Position numbers and translations under genes: made by a program
The notes under the pieces: generated by a model
Databases searched by the model: none
What the model saw: the letters and a program-made list of their open reading frames with translations, nothing else
What the model was told of the DNA's origin: nothing
Part shown: one piece after another, positions 54,055 to 63,996 of the stretch
Layout: every line of letters starts with the position of its first letter
Position numbering within the stretch: the stretch's first letter is position 1
Source: Gillisella vitis
GTDB lineage: Bacteria > Pseudomonadota > Alphaproteobacteria > Rhizobiales > Rhizobiaceae
NCBI GenBank assembly: GCA_009744235.1
Contig: WPHV01000015.1
Location: forward strand, 103,745 to 167,744
Length of the DNA stretch: 64,000 bases
Direction: 5' to 3'

Positions 54055-56832
54055 TCATGCCACCAATGCCTTGAAAATATCATTTTCATTGCCCAGAGCC
54101 TCGAACGTGCCGTCCGCGACCAATGAACCGCTGTCGAGTATCAGAACACGATCAAAGTTTTTTGACAATGATGTGTTCGACAAAACCCAAAGGATAGAGG
54201 GATCATTGTCCTGCTCGCGCAGAAATGCAAGCACATCCTTAACAATATCCTCCTGAACACGCGCGTCGAGGCCCGGCAGGGCTTTATTGAAGATATAATA
54301 GTCGCAACGCCGCACCAGCGCGCGGGCAAGGTTGAGCTTGTGGCGCTGAACGATGGTCAGCCTGCGGCCACCGCTGCCAATATCGAATTCCAATCCAAGC
54401 GCCAGGAACCGTTCCGTCAGGCCTTTCTTCGAGCTCAGTTTCGCCGCCAGCTCGCGGAATTTCGGCTGGGCTTCGGGATTGCGGTTGACGAGCTTGCCGA
54501 AAATCACGTTCTCGCGCAACGTCGCCGCCGCCATGTAGCGATGCGGATCGTAGCGCTCGATACTGTGGCGCAGGTCAGGTGACAGGTTATCGTGGAACAG
54601 GTCACGGGCGCCGACGATCTTGTCCATCACGTCTTGCGTCAAAACACCCATACGATAGCGCGGCTCGACATAATTGAAGCTGAGCCGGATCATTGCCCGC
54701 TGCTCTTCCTCGTTTGGCACCGGCTTGGTCCGGCCTTGAAGGCGTTGCAGGATCTGTTGGTAAAACACCACGTCGTCAGCGGTCAGGACATCGAGCTGCT
54801 GGAAGAACGGGTGATCGGCCGGCAGGCCACCGAAGATTTCGACCAGGTTTTCCGCAATCAGAAAACCCATCTCATAAAACAGGCTGAGCAGACCGGCGCG
54901 CTCCAGCACATCATAGAAATAATCGCTCTGATGGGCATAGACAGGTCCATTGACAATCGGACGCAGCGTTCCAAACAGCAGGTTTTCTCCCAGTGTCGCC
55001 TCGGCATTATAGGCAGTGGGGTCGAAGTGAACCACGAGATTGGCAAGACCCTGCCGCTGCAATTCATCACGCAGCGCCAGACGCAACTCCACCACTTTTT
55101 CCGTCAGGTCCGGATAATCAAGCGGATCGACGATGGAATGCAGTGCAAGCTCCATCACGTCGCTGGTCAGTTTCACGGTATCCAGCGCCGTCAAAATTGA
55201 TTTTTTCAGGTCGCTGGCTTCACCGTGCAGCACGGACGTCGCCCGCCGGTCGATCCAGTCGGCATTGGGATCGAGATCGGAGTTTTCAGACAATTGCGCC
55301 TCCTTGATCTCCCAACGACGTTTCATCGCCTCGCGCCCGGTATAGTTCACCGAATTGGTCGGCGCATGTTTCAGGCCGTAAATCAGGTTGTCCTTGAGGC
55401 TGCCATGAAAGAAATAACCATCGGCAGATACATAGGAAATTGCCCGACCCGTCACCGATTCCGGCAATTCCAGCAGGTCGGCATCGCCAAGCACGATCTT
55501 GCCCGCCACCGGCCAGTTCAACCGGCCAATGGCTTCGGCCATCACTTCCGCCCCCACACCGCGATTGTCGATTGCGGCAATCGTCTCACCCGGGCCGATT
55601 TTCAAGGTGAGATTTTCCACCACCTTGGCGCCGCCGCTATCCTGCAAGGTCACATTCTGCAAAGCGAGCGGGCCAGAGCGGGCAGCCATCCCCACAGGCG
55701 CCAGCGCCTGTAGCACGGGATCGATCATCTGCGGCGGTTCGAATTGCTCCAGAACCTGTTCATATTTCACCTGCACGTCCTGGCGGGACTGATCCCAGTC
55801 GATCAGCTCCTTCAACGGACCGGGAAGATCCTTGTAGGCATTGATGACAGCCACCAGCTGGCCCACGTCCAGGCTGCCCTTCAGCGCGAAATAGCCACCG
55901 ATGGAGTAGAACAGAAACGGCGTCAGCTGAGACAGGAAATTATTGAAAAATTTGACGAAAAACTTCCAGCGATAGAGATCGTAACGGATCTTGAAGATAT
56001 CGCCGAGCCGCTTCGAAATATCGGCGCGTTCATAATTCGACGTATCATAGGCGTGGATCGTGCCAACGCCATCAACGATTTCCCCGACCTTGCCCGCCAA
56101 TTGCCGGGCCTGAAGCTGCCGCTGACGGCCAAGGATGAGCAAGCGGCGGCGCATTTTGGGAATAATGCCGACCTGAAGCGCCACCATTGCGCCTGCAATC
56201 GTGCCAAGCCAGAAACTTTGCAGGAAAATGAAGAACAGCGCGGCCAGTGCCTGGCCGCCCAGCATGGTTGGCTGCACAAAGGCATCCCCCGTAAAGCCGC
56301 CAAACGGCTCCACCTCATCGCGCACCATGGTCGAGACTTCGGAGGAATGGATCTGCTTGACATAGCTTGGCGGGAACCGCAGCACCCGGTCCACCAGCTC
56401 ATAGCGGATCCGCCGCAGCAACCGCTCTCCAAGCCTGCCCTTATAGGTATTGATATAGAATTTAAACAACCCGTTGATGATCACCAACAGCAGGAAGACG
56501 CCGCTCAGCGCCATCAGGCTCGACATGCGGTCAAGGGAAATGCCGCGAGAATGCAATGACCAATCGGTCAAAGGCACGGTCCAGTCGAAGGCAAACAGCG
56601 GCTGTCGCGAATCCGGCGCTTCGAACCCGCTTCCCTGGATCGGCCCATTGATGATGCGCTTGGGCAGGTCGAAGGCCAGAAAATACGGCACCATCGACAG
56701 GATAACAATCGTCAGAACCCAGATCTGCTGCTTGCGCGTATGCCGCCATATATAAAGGAGTAGGCTTTTTTCCATCAGCTGGTTATCACGCGGACCACTG
56801 TTCGTGCCGAACAACGCCCTTGCGTCGTCCAT
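54055..56832 (-). CDS. ABC-exporter-like membrane protein with degenerate, expanded ATPase domain
   Basis: The 925-residue protein has a type-IV (exporter) transmembrane domain, about residues 30–360, and a C-terminal ABC-like domain from about 390. The Walker A position reads AIDNRGVGAEV (about 417–427) with no Lys-Ser/Thr; Walker B reads YYIFNKALPGLD with Asn-Lys replacing Asp-Glu; the H-loop reads SNTSLSKNFD with Asn for His. LSGGQ is replaced by GSGGRRL, yet the LNLARAL helix after it is kept. Between the Q-loop (about 465–487) and the signature lies an insert of about 270 residues. It is probably not an ATP hydrolase. Start 56832 or 56775 (MEKSLLLYIWRH); neither has a ribosome site. Transported substrate unknown. 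Confidence 0.85.
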   Translation of the reverse strand: MDDARALFGTNSGPRDNQLMEKSLLLYIWRHTRKQQIWVLTIVILSMVPYFLAFDLPKRIINGPIQGSGFEAPDSRQPLFAFDWTVPLTDWSLHSRGISLDRMSSLMALSGVFLLLVIINGLFKFYINTYKGRLGERLLRRIRYELVDRVLRFPPSYVKQIHSSEVSTMVRDEVEPFGGFTGDAFVQPTMLGGQALAALFFIFLQSFWLGTIAGAMVALQVGIIPKMRRRLLILGRQRQLQARQLAGKVGEIVDGVGTIHAYDTSNYERADISKRLGDIFKIRYDLYRWKFFVKFFNNFLSQLTPFLFYSIGGYFALKGSLDVGQLVAVINAYKDLPGPLKELIDWDQSRQDVQVKYEQVLEQFEPPQMIDPVLQALAPVGMAARSGPLALQNVTLQDSGGAKVVENLTLKIGPGETIAAIDNRGVGAEVMAEAIGRLNWPVAGKIVLGDADLLELPESVTGRAISYVSADGYFFHGSLKDNLIYGLKHAPTNSVNYTGREAMKRRWEIKEAQLSENSDLDPNADWIDRRATSVLHGEASDLKKSILTALDTVKLTSDVMELALHSIVDPLDYPDLTEKVVELRLALRDELQRQGLANLVVHFDPTAYNAEATLGENLLFGTLRPIVNGPVYAHQSDYFYDVLERAGLLSLFYEMGFLIAENLVEIFGGLPADHPFFQQLDVLTADDVVFYQQILQRLQGRTKPVPNEEEQRAMIRLSFNYVEPRYRMGVLTQDVMDKIVGARDLFHDNLSPDLRHSIERYDPHRYMAAATLRENVIFGKLVNRNPEAQPKFRELAAKLSSKKGLTERFLALGLEFDIGSGGRRLTIVQRHKLNLARALVRRCDYYIFNKALPGLDARVQEDIVKDVLAFLREQDNDPSILWVLSNTSLSKNFDRVLILDSGSLVADGTFEALGNENDIFKALVA

Positions 56833-57115
56833 TCAAGAAGATTGTTTATAAGGACAAGCCAGGCTGCCGGAAAGCCATCCTGCCCAGCAGGATAGCAAAA
56901 AAACCAAACCGCTGCACCAAAGTGATCGCAGGTGAATAGCAAAAAGGCAATCCTTATCCGGCTTACCACCATACCAAGGCCTGAAGAGCTGAACACATCC
57001 TCGCCTTGCACGCAAAGAGCGCGGGAAAAGCCGTCCTGGCCGGTGTTTCATCTGGAGCCTGCGACGTTATGCCGATAGATAATCCTGACGGACATCGCTT
57101 ACCGGATCGGACGCC

Positions 57116-58255
57116 ATGAAAATCCTCCACACCGCCGACCTGCATCTGGGCCGCCAGCTGAACGGATTATCGCTGGACGAGGATCAAGCCGTCATTCTCG
57201 ACCAGATCGTCGATGCCCTCACCACGACCCGTGCCGATATCCTGATCATTGCCGGCGACATTTTCGACCGGGCAGCACCTCCGGCAACAGCGGTGCGCCA
57301 GTTCAACGCCTTTCTGTCGCGGGTAGCAATGGAAACCACCGCCGCCGTGGCGATCATTGCCGGCAATCATGATTCCGGCGACCGGATCGGCGCCATGGCA
57401 ATCATGACCGACAGGCAGCGCGCGCTCATTCAGGGCCCGGTTGCAAGAGAAATGGCCCCCCTTGTCCTGCATGACGCCCATGGACCGGTGGCCTTTTCCG
57501 CCCTGCCCTTCGCCTATGAATTTGCCGCCCGCGAATGTTTTGCCGACCCGGCCATCGCCACACCGCAGGACGTGTTGGCCGCCCAGATGGCCGACGCGCG
57601 CCGCAGCCTGCCGGAGGGTGCGCGCTGGGTGGTGATCGCCCATGCCTTCGTCGCTGGAGGAACAAGCGGCGACACAGAACGTCCACTGGCCCGCGTCGGC
57701 GGTATTGAGACCGTGTCACCGGAAATTTTCGAAGGCGCTCATTATGTGGCGCTCGGTCATCTGCACAAGCCACAAAGTGTCTCGGCCCCTCACATTCGCT
57801 ATTCCGGCTCCCCGCTGGCATTCAGCTTCGGCGAGGCCAGCGAACAGAAATCCATGACCCTGATCGATCTCGACGCCGATGGTAAGGCACGAATCGAAAC
57901 CATTGATTTCAGACCTCCACGGGCCGTGCGCCTGTTGCGCGGGCTATTGGCTGAACTGCTTCTGGCCCAGCCGTCGCAGGACTTCATCAAGGCGGTGCTC
58001 ACCGATCCTACCCCACTGATCGATCCGATGAAGCGGTTGCGGGCGGTCTTCCCCAATGCCTGCCAGCTAACCTATGCCCGTGACGAGAGGGCACCGGAGC
58101 TGAAATTTGCCGTCAGCATGGCTGCACCGGCTGATCCGCTGGAGGTGATCGCCGATTTCATCGCCCAGGTGCGCGATGAACCGATCTCCGAGCCAGAACG
58201 CGCACTGGTCACAGCCATGCTGGACGATCTGGACGCCGAGGAGAATGCCGCATGA
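57116..58255 (+). CDS. sbcD: Exonuclease subunit SbcD
   Basis: The 379-residue Mre11-type nuclease has the metallophosphoesterase motifs in order: ADLHLGR (residues 7–13), GDIFDRAAPP, GNHDSGDR and GHLHKPQ. With SbcC it opens hairpins and processes double-strand breaks. The 283-base gap before it is divergent from the ABC-like gene and shows no clear promoter. It ends in an ATGA overlap with sbcC. Confidence 0.95.
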   Translation: MKILHTADLHLGRQLNGLSLDEDQAVILDQIVDALTTTRADILIIAGDIFDRAAPPATAVRQFNAFLSRVAMETTAAVAIIAGNHDSGDRIGAMAIMTDRQRALIQGPVAREMAPLVLHDAHGPVAFSALPFAYEFAARECFADPAIATPQDVLAAQMADARRSLPEGARWVVIAHAFVAGGTSGDTERPLARVGGIETVSPEIFEGAHYVALGHLHKPQSVSAPHIRYSGSPLAFSFGEASEQKSMTLIDLDADGKARIETIDFRPPRAVRLLRGLLAELLLAQPSQDFIKAVLTDPTPLIDPMKRLRAVFPNACQLTYARDERAPELKFAVSMAAPADPLEVIADFIAQVRDEPISEPERALVTAMLDDLDAEENAA

Positions 58256-61200
58256 GACCTGTCCGCCTGGTAATGCAGGCCTTTGGCCCCTATGCCGGAC
58301 GCCAATCCATCGATTTTCGCGAAGCGGTCGCCGCAGGCCTGTTCGGTATCTACGGCCAGACGGGATCAGGGAAATCGACGATTTTCAGCGCCATGACCTT
58401 TGCCCTGTTCGGTGAAGCGGCGAGAGCCGAGCAGGATACCATCTCGCTACGCTCCGACCATGCTTCGCCTGATCTCGCCACCGAGGTGGAGTTCGTATTC
58501 GATCTCGGCGCGCGCCGTTACGTGATCCGCCGTCGCCCTGAACAGATGCGGCCAAAACAACGCGGCGGCGGCGAAACCCGTGACGCCCACGAGGCTTGGC
58601 TGTTCGACGCCACCGGGCTTGGCGAAAGCGAGATTACCGCCGCCCAGCCGGGCAAGGTGCTGGCCGAGAAAAAGATCGGTCTGGTACGCGAAAAAATCAC
58701 CGATCTGCTCGGCTACGGTCCTGAACAGTTCAAGCAGATCGTGCTTCTGCCGCAGGGTCGATTCGAGGCCTTTCTTTCCGCCAAAACCCAGGAACGACAG
58801 GATATTCTCAGCGCCCTGTTCGATGTGTCGCTCTATCGCCGGCTGGCGGCAAAACTGAAAAACGATGCCGAAAGCGCCGAACGGCTGGTGCGCGAGGAGC
58901 GCGCCGTCTGCCTTCGCCGCCTCGGTGCCGACGGGTTCGACAGCATGCAGGCATTGGTGGACGGGATCGCCGAGGCGGCATCATCGCTCATCGACCATCA
59001 GCAGGCAGAGCAGCACAGCCGGATAGAGGCAGACACCGCCCGCGCTGCGCTGCAAGCGGCACGAACCACCGACAGCCTGTTCAAGTCCATGGACGCCGCC
59101 CGCCAGACACGGCAGAAAACCCTGGATCAGGCCGCAGACATGGCCGCGCTGCAAGCGCAGGTCACAGCCGCCGAACGCGCCCGGACACTGGCCGATGCTG
59201 AGAACCGAGTGATCGAGGCACAGCGCGATTGCAAGGATGCACAGGCCGCGCTGTCTCTGGCAATGCAGATCCAGACATCGACGCAGGCAACGGCGCAACA
59301 AGCGCAAGCTGCCTACCTTCAACAAATACAAAGCAAAAGCGAAATCGAGGCGCTGCGCCGGACAATCGATCAACTGGAACGCGACCGGGATGTGCTGGAA
59401 AAAGCCACCGGCCTCACCGCATCGGTCGAAGCGGCCAAACGGCGTGTGCAGGAGGAACAAGCGGCGTTTCAAACCGCAAAGGCCGGTCTCGATGCGTTGA
59501 CCAACAAACAGCAGGTCCGGGAACTGGCCTTGAAACAGGCGCGCCTTGCTCATGACCGCAGGCAGTCATTGACCGCAAACCTTACGGCGTTGCAGGCGCA
59601 GGTGAAGCAAGCCGAGATCGTGGAACGGGCTGAAAAAGATCTGCAACAGGCGCGCCAACGGTTAAACCATAGCGCAAGCATCCATGTCGAACGACAGGCT
59701 CAAGCTATCAGCGCCGCGGCACTGTTCGATCAGGCCGAACGCCGGCTGGCCTCAGCACAAGCGCTCCATCTGGCAGCAAAACTGGCGCCTGGCCTCGCCT
59801 GCCCTGTTTGTGGCGCGACCGACCATCCGGCCCCTGCGATGGGAGACAGCGCCGAGGCCGGGCTGGACAAGGCCTTTCGTGACGCGAAACAGGCCCTGGA
59901 AAAAGCGAGACAGGAAGAGCAGCACAGCGCCACCGCTCACGCCTCTGCGCAAGCCACGGTCGATGAGCGCCAAGGCAGGCTGGCGGATCTGGAGCGGCCG
60001 GAACGTCCTATCCAGGACCTGCGCCAGGACATGGAAGGTATGGAGCACGCCCTTCGCGAGCTTGGCCCGGCCATCGATATCGTCGCTGCCGAAACCGCAC
60101 TGGAAAATCTTGGGAAAGCCATCACAGATGCGCAAGCCCGACTGGACCAGCACCGGGATCGGCTGGCGGCGCTGAATACCGAGACCAGCAATGGTGAAGC
60201 CCGACTTGCCGAAATGCTCTCCGGCATCGCGATGCATCTGCGAGATAAAGCAGCCCTGGAACGCCAGATTCAGCAATCGCAGGCCTTGATGACAAGCCGG
60301 GAAACGGCGCTGAAGCGCAGCGAAGAGGCCGCCACGGCGACGCGCGAGGCGGCGTTAAGCGCACAAAAAGACAGCGAGGCCGCCCAAAATATCCTGGACG
60401 AACGGCAGGCCCGCCACGAAAAGGAAAATCTTGGCTTCGAGGTCCACCTACGCGACGCTGGCCTGACGCGGGAGGATTTGCAACGTCTGAAAGCAGCCAT
60501 CACGACACTTGAGCGTGACAAAGCCGCGATAGAAGACCACAAACGCCAATTGCAGCGCGACAATGAAAAGCTCTTGGAATTGGAGACCGCTCTCGCGGGT
60601 AAACATCCGCCGGACCTTCTCGCCCATCAAGATGCGCTTTCGGCGGCGGAAACCGCTTTTGATACAGCTGTTACGCTACGCGCATCAACGGCGGCCCGGC
60701 TCGATCACTTGCAGAAATTGCGCCAAGAGCTTGCCGGTATTGCCAAACGACTTGACGAAGCCGAGGCAACATCCGGCCCCCTGCGGGAGTTGGCTTCCCT
60801 GTTCGACGCCCAGAACCGGCAAAAGCTGAAACTGGAAACCTTTGCCATCGGCGCAATGTTCGAGCAGGTCTTGCAGGCCGCCAACCTGCGGCTGGGGCCG
60901 ATGACCAATGGTCGCTACAGGCTGGAACGCGACATTGAAACCGGCGGACGGGGTAAGCGCGGGCTGGGCATTCTCGCCTTCGATGTCCATACTGGCAAGG
61001 CGAGACCCACCGCAACCCTTTCCGGTGGTGAAACCTTCATCGCCGCCCTGGCGCTCGCCCTCGGCCTGGCCGACGTGGTCGAAAGCGCCAGCGGCAAGGT
61101 GCGCCTCGATACCATTTTCCTCGATGAAGGCTTTGGCAGCCTCGATACTGAACATGGCTCAGGCACACTTGATCTGGTCTTGCAGGCCTTGAATAGCCTC

Positions 61201-61326
61201 GCCAGCCAGAACCGCACCGTTGGACTAATATCCCATGTTCCACTTGTTCAGGAAGCAATCCCGAATGGTTTTTACGTCAGGAAGGATAGCGATGGCAGCC
61301 ATGTGGAAGCTCGAGGAATGATGTAA
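58252..61326 (+). CDS. sbcC: Exonuclease subunit SbcC
   Basis: The 1024-residue SMC-like ATPase has Walker A GQTGSGKST near residue 38, two long coiled coils separated by the zinc hook C-P-V-C at about residues 516–519, then LSGGETFIAALALALGLA and Walker B TIFLDEGFGSLD. It forms the SbcCD complex with the preceding gene product; the start overlaps the sbcD stop by ATGA. Length is normal for the family. A strong terminator follows. Confidence 0.95.
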   Translation: MRPVRLVMQAFGPYAGRQSIDFREAVAAGLFGIYGQTGSGKSTIFSAMTFALFGEAARAEQDTISLRSDHASPDLATEVEFVFDLGARRYVIRRRPEQMRPKQRGGGETRDAHEAWLFDATGLGESEITAAQPGKVLAEKKIGLVREKITDLLGYGPEQFKQIVLLPQGRFEAFLSAKTQERQDILSALFDVSLYRRLAAKLKNDAESAERLVREERAVCLRRLGADGFDSMQALVDGIAEAASSLIDHQQAEQHSRIEADTARAALQAARTTDSLFKSMDAARQTRQKTLDQAADMAALQAQVTAAERARTLADAENRVIEAQRDCKDAQAALSLAMQIQTSTQATAQQAQAAYLQQIQSKSEIEALRRTIDQLERDRDVLEKATGLTASVEAAKRRVQEEQAAFQTAKAGLDALTNKQQVRELALKQARLAHDRRQSLTANLTALQAQVKQAEIVERAEKDLQQARQRLNHSASIHVERQAQAISAAALFDQAERRLASAQALHLAAKLAPGLACPVCGATDHPAPAMGDSAEAGLDKAFRDAKQALEKARQEEQHSATAHASAQATVDERQGRLADLERPERPIQDLRQDMEGMEHALRELGPAIDIVAAETALENLGKAITDAQARLDQHRDRLAALNTETSNGEARLAEMLSGIAMHLRDKAALERQIQQSQALMTSRETALKRSEEAATATREAALSAQKDSEAAQNILDERQARHEKENLGFEVHLRDAGLTREDLQRLKAAITTLERDKAAIEDHKRQLQRDNEKLLELETALAGKHPPDLLAHQDALSAAETAFDTAVTLRASTAARLDHLQKLRQELAGIAKRLDEAEATSGPLRELASLFDAQNRQKLKLETFAIGAMFEQVLQAANLRLGPMTNGRYRLERDIETGGRGKRGLGILAFDVHTGKARPTATLSGGETFIAALALALGLADVVESASGKVRLDTIFLDEGFGSLDTEHGSGTLDLVLQALNSLASQNRTVGLISHVPLVQEAIPNGFYVRKDSDGSHVEARGMM

Positions 61327-61351
61327 CAGCTGATCACGTCTCATCTGCTTT

Positions 61352-61391
61352 ATACGATGAGTCATTGAAAATGACTCATCGTATTCTTTTT
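61352..61391 (+). terminator. Rho-independent terminator of sbcDC
   Basis: A perfect 14-bp stem (ATACGATGAGTCAT and its complement) with loop TGAAA is followed by TCTTTTT. It starts 26 bases after the sbcC stop. Confidence 0.92.
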
Positions 61392-61394
61392 GCA

Positions 61395-61427
61395 AATGTC
61401 TCAAACACTTAATGTATTTGAGACATT
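61395..61427 (-). terminator. Hairpin at the end of the soluble chemoreceptor gene
   Basis: An 11-bp perfect stem (AATGTCTCAAA / TTTGAGACATT) with an 11-nt loop lies 50 bases beyond the receptor stop on the minus strand. No strong U-run follows on that strand. It abuts the sbcDC terminator, so the convergent transcripts end back to back. Confidence 0.6.
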
Positions 61428-61476
61428 GACAAGCTGCTCAAGGCGAGGATGCGGGAGCATCTGCGATACCTTGGTA

Positions 61477-63402
61477 TTAAGTGAGTTGATGAAAGCGATC
61501 ATCTTCTGCGTCAGGGCCACCCATCGAAAGATCGAGAGCAAAGCCCTTTGCGCGGGCTTGCTGCGCCGCAACGGATCGGTTTGCTATTGGCTTGCGGACC
61601 GGCTGGGCCGGTGGGGCTGCCTTGCGAACTGGTGCAACAGTCCCCCGCGATTTGCGTGCCTGGGTGTTGCCATTGTCTCCCGTCTGGAAGAAAGTGAGCG
61701 AAGACTGCAATTCTTCCGCCTGAGATGCAAGCTCTTCAGAGGTGGCCGACATTTCCTCCGATGCGCTGGCATTGTGCTGCGTGACCTGGTCCAATTGCTG
61801 AATGGCCTCGTTTATCTGGGAGGCACCCAAATCCTGTTCACGGCAGGAGGCCGAAATTTCCGTGACCAGTTCGGCGGTCTTGCGAATATCAGGAACGAGC
61901 CGGTGCAGCATTTCGCCAGCAGAGGTAGCCGCCTTGACGGTCTCGCTAGACAGACCGCTGATCTCTCCTGCTGCGGCCTGTGAACGTTCAGCAAGCTTGC
62001 GGACTTCGGATGCAACAACAGCAAAGCCTTTTCCATGCTCACCTGCGCGGGCGGCTTCAACCGCGGCGTTCAGCGCCAGGAGATCTGTCTGACGAGCAAT
62101 TTCCTGAACGATGGAAATTTTTTCTGCGATCGTTCGCATCGCATTCACAGCTTTATCAACCGCCTCACCGGATAACTCGGCATCTTTCGCAGACTGGCGG
62201 GCAATCTTCTCTGTCTGGGATGCGTTATCGGCGGTTTGCTTGATATTAGCGGCCATCTGCTCCATGGACGCCGACGCCTCTTCAGCCGCAGAGGCTTGCT
62301 CTGTCGCACCCTGCGAGAGTTGCTCGGAGGTGGACGAGAGCGCCTGGCTGCCGCTGGTCACCTGATCAGCCGCAGTGGCGACGCCGGTTGCAAAGCTGGT
62401 CAGGTTATCGACCAATGAATTGATCGCGTCTTTCATTTTCTGATGGTCGCCTTCACAGGCAATTTCGACATGTTCTGTCAGATCGCCAATGCTGACGAGA
62501 TTAAGCACTCGATTTCCCTCACCAATCGGCAACAGAATGGCATCCAGCATGCCATTTATGCCGGAAACCATCTTGGAAAAATCTCCCACAAACCGAGTGG
62601 CGACGCCTCGTTCGCTCAAATTCCCTGCGGTAGACGCGATAGTTAAACGCTGGATTTCGGTAACGATGTCTCGAAAATTGCTCCTCAGCGTTTCTATCGT
62701 TTCGTTGATGAATGCCTTCTTTCCTGGAAAATGCTCGAGCGCCGCGTCAAAATTGCCTTCGCCGAATTCTTTGATGCAAGCCATTGCCTTTTTCTTCACA
62801 ACGATATGGCCATTGACCATGTCGTTGACGCCCTTTGCCATCACCGCAAAGTCGCCTTTAAACCGCTCGACAGGCACGAAAACGTCGATATCACCCTTAT
62901 CGTGCTCGGCTGACATCCGGTTCATCTCGGCGATAAAGCCCTTGAGATTGCCACGCAAAGTTTCCACCGTGTCATTGATGAATGCCTTCTTGCCCGGGAA
63001 CCGCTCAAGCGCAGCCTCAAAATTTCCTTCGCTGAACTCCTGAACGCAGGCCATCGCCTTCTTTTTTACCGATATATGGCCAGCGACCATTTCGTTGATG
63101 CCCTTCGCCATGACGGAAAGATCGCCCTTGAAGGCATCGACCGGAAGGACCGCATCAATATCACCCTTGTCGTGGTCCACTGCCATGCGAGTCGTGGCAT
63201 CGCGGAGGTCGGAGACTGGACGCATAGCCGCGTCGAGCAATCTGTTGACCGCGTCCAGCAGCATCTTTGCTTCGCCGGTCGCAATGTCCACCTGCGCGCG
63301 ACGCGATGTATCGCCATCAGCCATACTGCGCGTCAGATTTTCGATCTCTGTAATTGCTAGCTGTGCTCGGGAAGATTTTTTGAACTGTGTGTATAAGGAC
63401 AT
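61477..63402 (-). CDS. Soluble chemoreceptor with tandem-duplicated N-terminal module
   Basis: The 641-residue protein has no transmembrane segment. Residues 77–166 and 167–256 are a tandem repeat with an exact 90-residue period, each starting HDKGDID and containing FPGKKAFIN; a third, diverged copy follows (STAGNLSER, about 257–330). The modules resemble poly-HAMP or PAS-linker arrays. The C-terminal signalling domain has the tip [19 protein letters not shown]. There is no CheR pentapeptide. It is likely a cytoplasmic receptor sensing an internal signal. ATG 63402 has only a weak ribosome site. Confidence 0.88.
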   Translation of the reverse strand: MSLYTQFKKSSRAQLAITEIENLTRSMADGDTSRRAQVDIATGEAKMLLDAVNRLLDAAMRPVSDLRDATTRMAVDHDKGDIDAVLPVDAFKGDLSVMAKGINEMVAGHISVKKKAMACVQEFSEGNFEAALERFPGKKAFINDTVETLRGNLKGFIAEMNRMSAEHDKGDIDVFVPVERFKGDFAVMAKGVNDMVNGHIVVKKKAMACIKEFGEGNFDAALEHFPGKKAFINETIETLRSNFRDIVTEIQRLTIASTAGNLSERGVATRFVGDFSKMVSGINGMLDAILLPIGEGNRVLNLVSIGDLTEHVEIACEGDHQKMKDAINSLVDNLTSFATGVATAADQVTSGSQALSSTSEQLSQGATEQASAAEEASASMEQMAANIKQTADNASQTEKIARQSAKDAELSGEAVDKAVNAMRTIAEKISIVQEIARQTDLLALNAAVEAARAGEHGKGFAVVASEVRKLAERSQAAAGEISGLSSETVKAATSAGEMLHRLVPDIRKTAELVTEISASCREQDLGASQINEAIQQLDQVTQHNASASEEMSATSEELASQAEELQSSLTFFQTGDNGNTQARKSRGTVAPVRKAAPPAQPVRKPIANRSVAAQQARAKGFALDLSMGGPDAEDDRFHQLT

Positions 63403-63869
63403 CGTGAGCCATCCAACGCGTTACAATAAGTCTATCAATCTGGATCGAAGGTGAGTGTCATTCGCCAGGCATGACCCGGACGAATTCGTCATGCTCCTCA
63501 AAAGTCGACAATCCGATTATTGTGAAGAACAATAAAGGATTCGTGAATAGAAGAAATCGCTTATGAAATGATGCCTAATATTTTCGTCTGAATGATGCCT
63601 TCAGACGTTGGAAATTGAGCTAATTTGACGGATTTTGAGAGCAGAAGTGCTCGTATTTATCACAAAATGGTACATTCACAGTTTCGATATTCGGCATTTA
63701 TTTTATTATTTTAGGTGAGTTTGAGTTGGCGGTTTATGATTGGAGAGGTTTTGGCTTGTTTTGGAATTTGAAGAGTTTGTGAGCGTGATGATTAAATTTG
63801 CGTGGGGGCTTTGTTAGGTCAAGATACCCTTGGCTTTGTGCAATTGGCCAATATGAAACCAAGCAACGC
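63403..63869. other. AT-rich intergenic region upstream of chemoreceptor gene
   Basis: This gap of about 470 bases is visibly richer in A and T than the rest of the window. It contains a small perfect dyad TTATTGT/ACAATAA (63517–63535), 115 bases upstream of the chemoreceptor start, a possible regulator site. I find no open frame with coding character and no RNA gene in it. Confidence 0.5.
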
Positions 63870-63897
63870 AAAAAAGCCCCTGCGGTTGAGGGGCTTT
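63870..63897 (-). terminator. Terminator of the initiator tRNA gene
   Basis: Read on the minus strand, a 9-bp stem (AAAGCCCCT / AGGGGCTTT) with a 7-nt loop is followed by a run of T. It lies 22 bases beyond the tRNA 3' end. Confidence 0.88.
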
Positions 63898-63919
63898 GAT
63901 GGTATTGCGGTGATTTATT

Positions 63920-63996
<77 letters not shown>

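Noticed and set aside
61395-61427. Possible CRISPR-like or attachment-site repeat near 61350–61430
   Set aside because: It is two adjacent hairpins ending convergent genes, with no repeated spacer pattern and no integrase gene.
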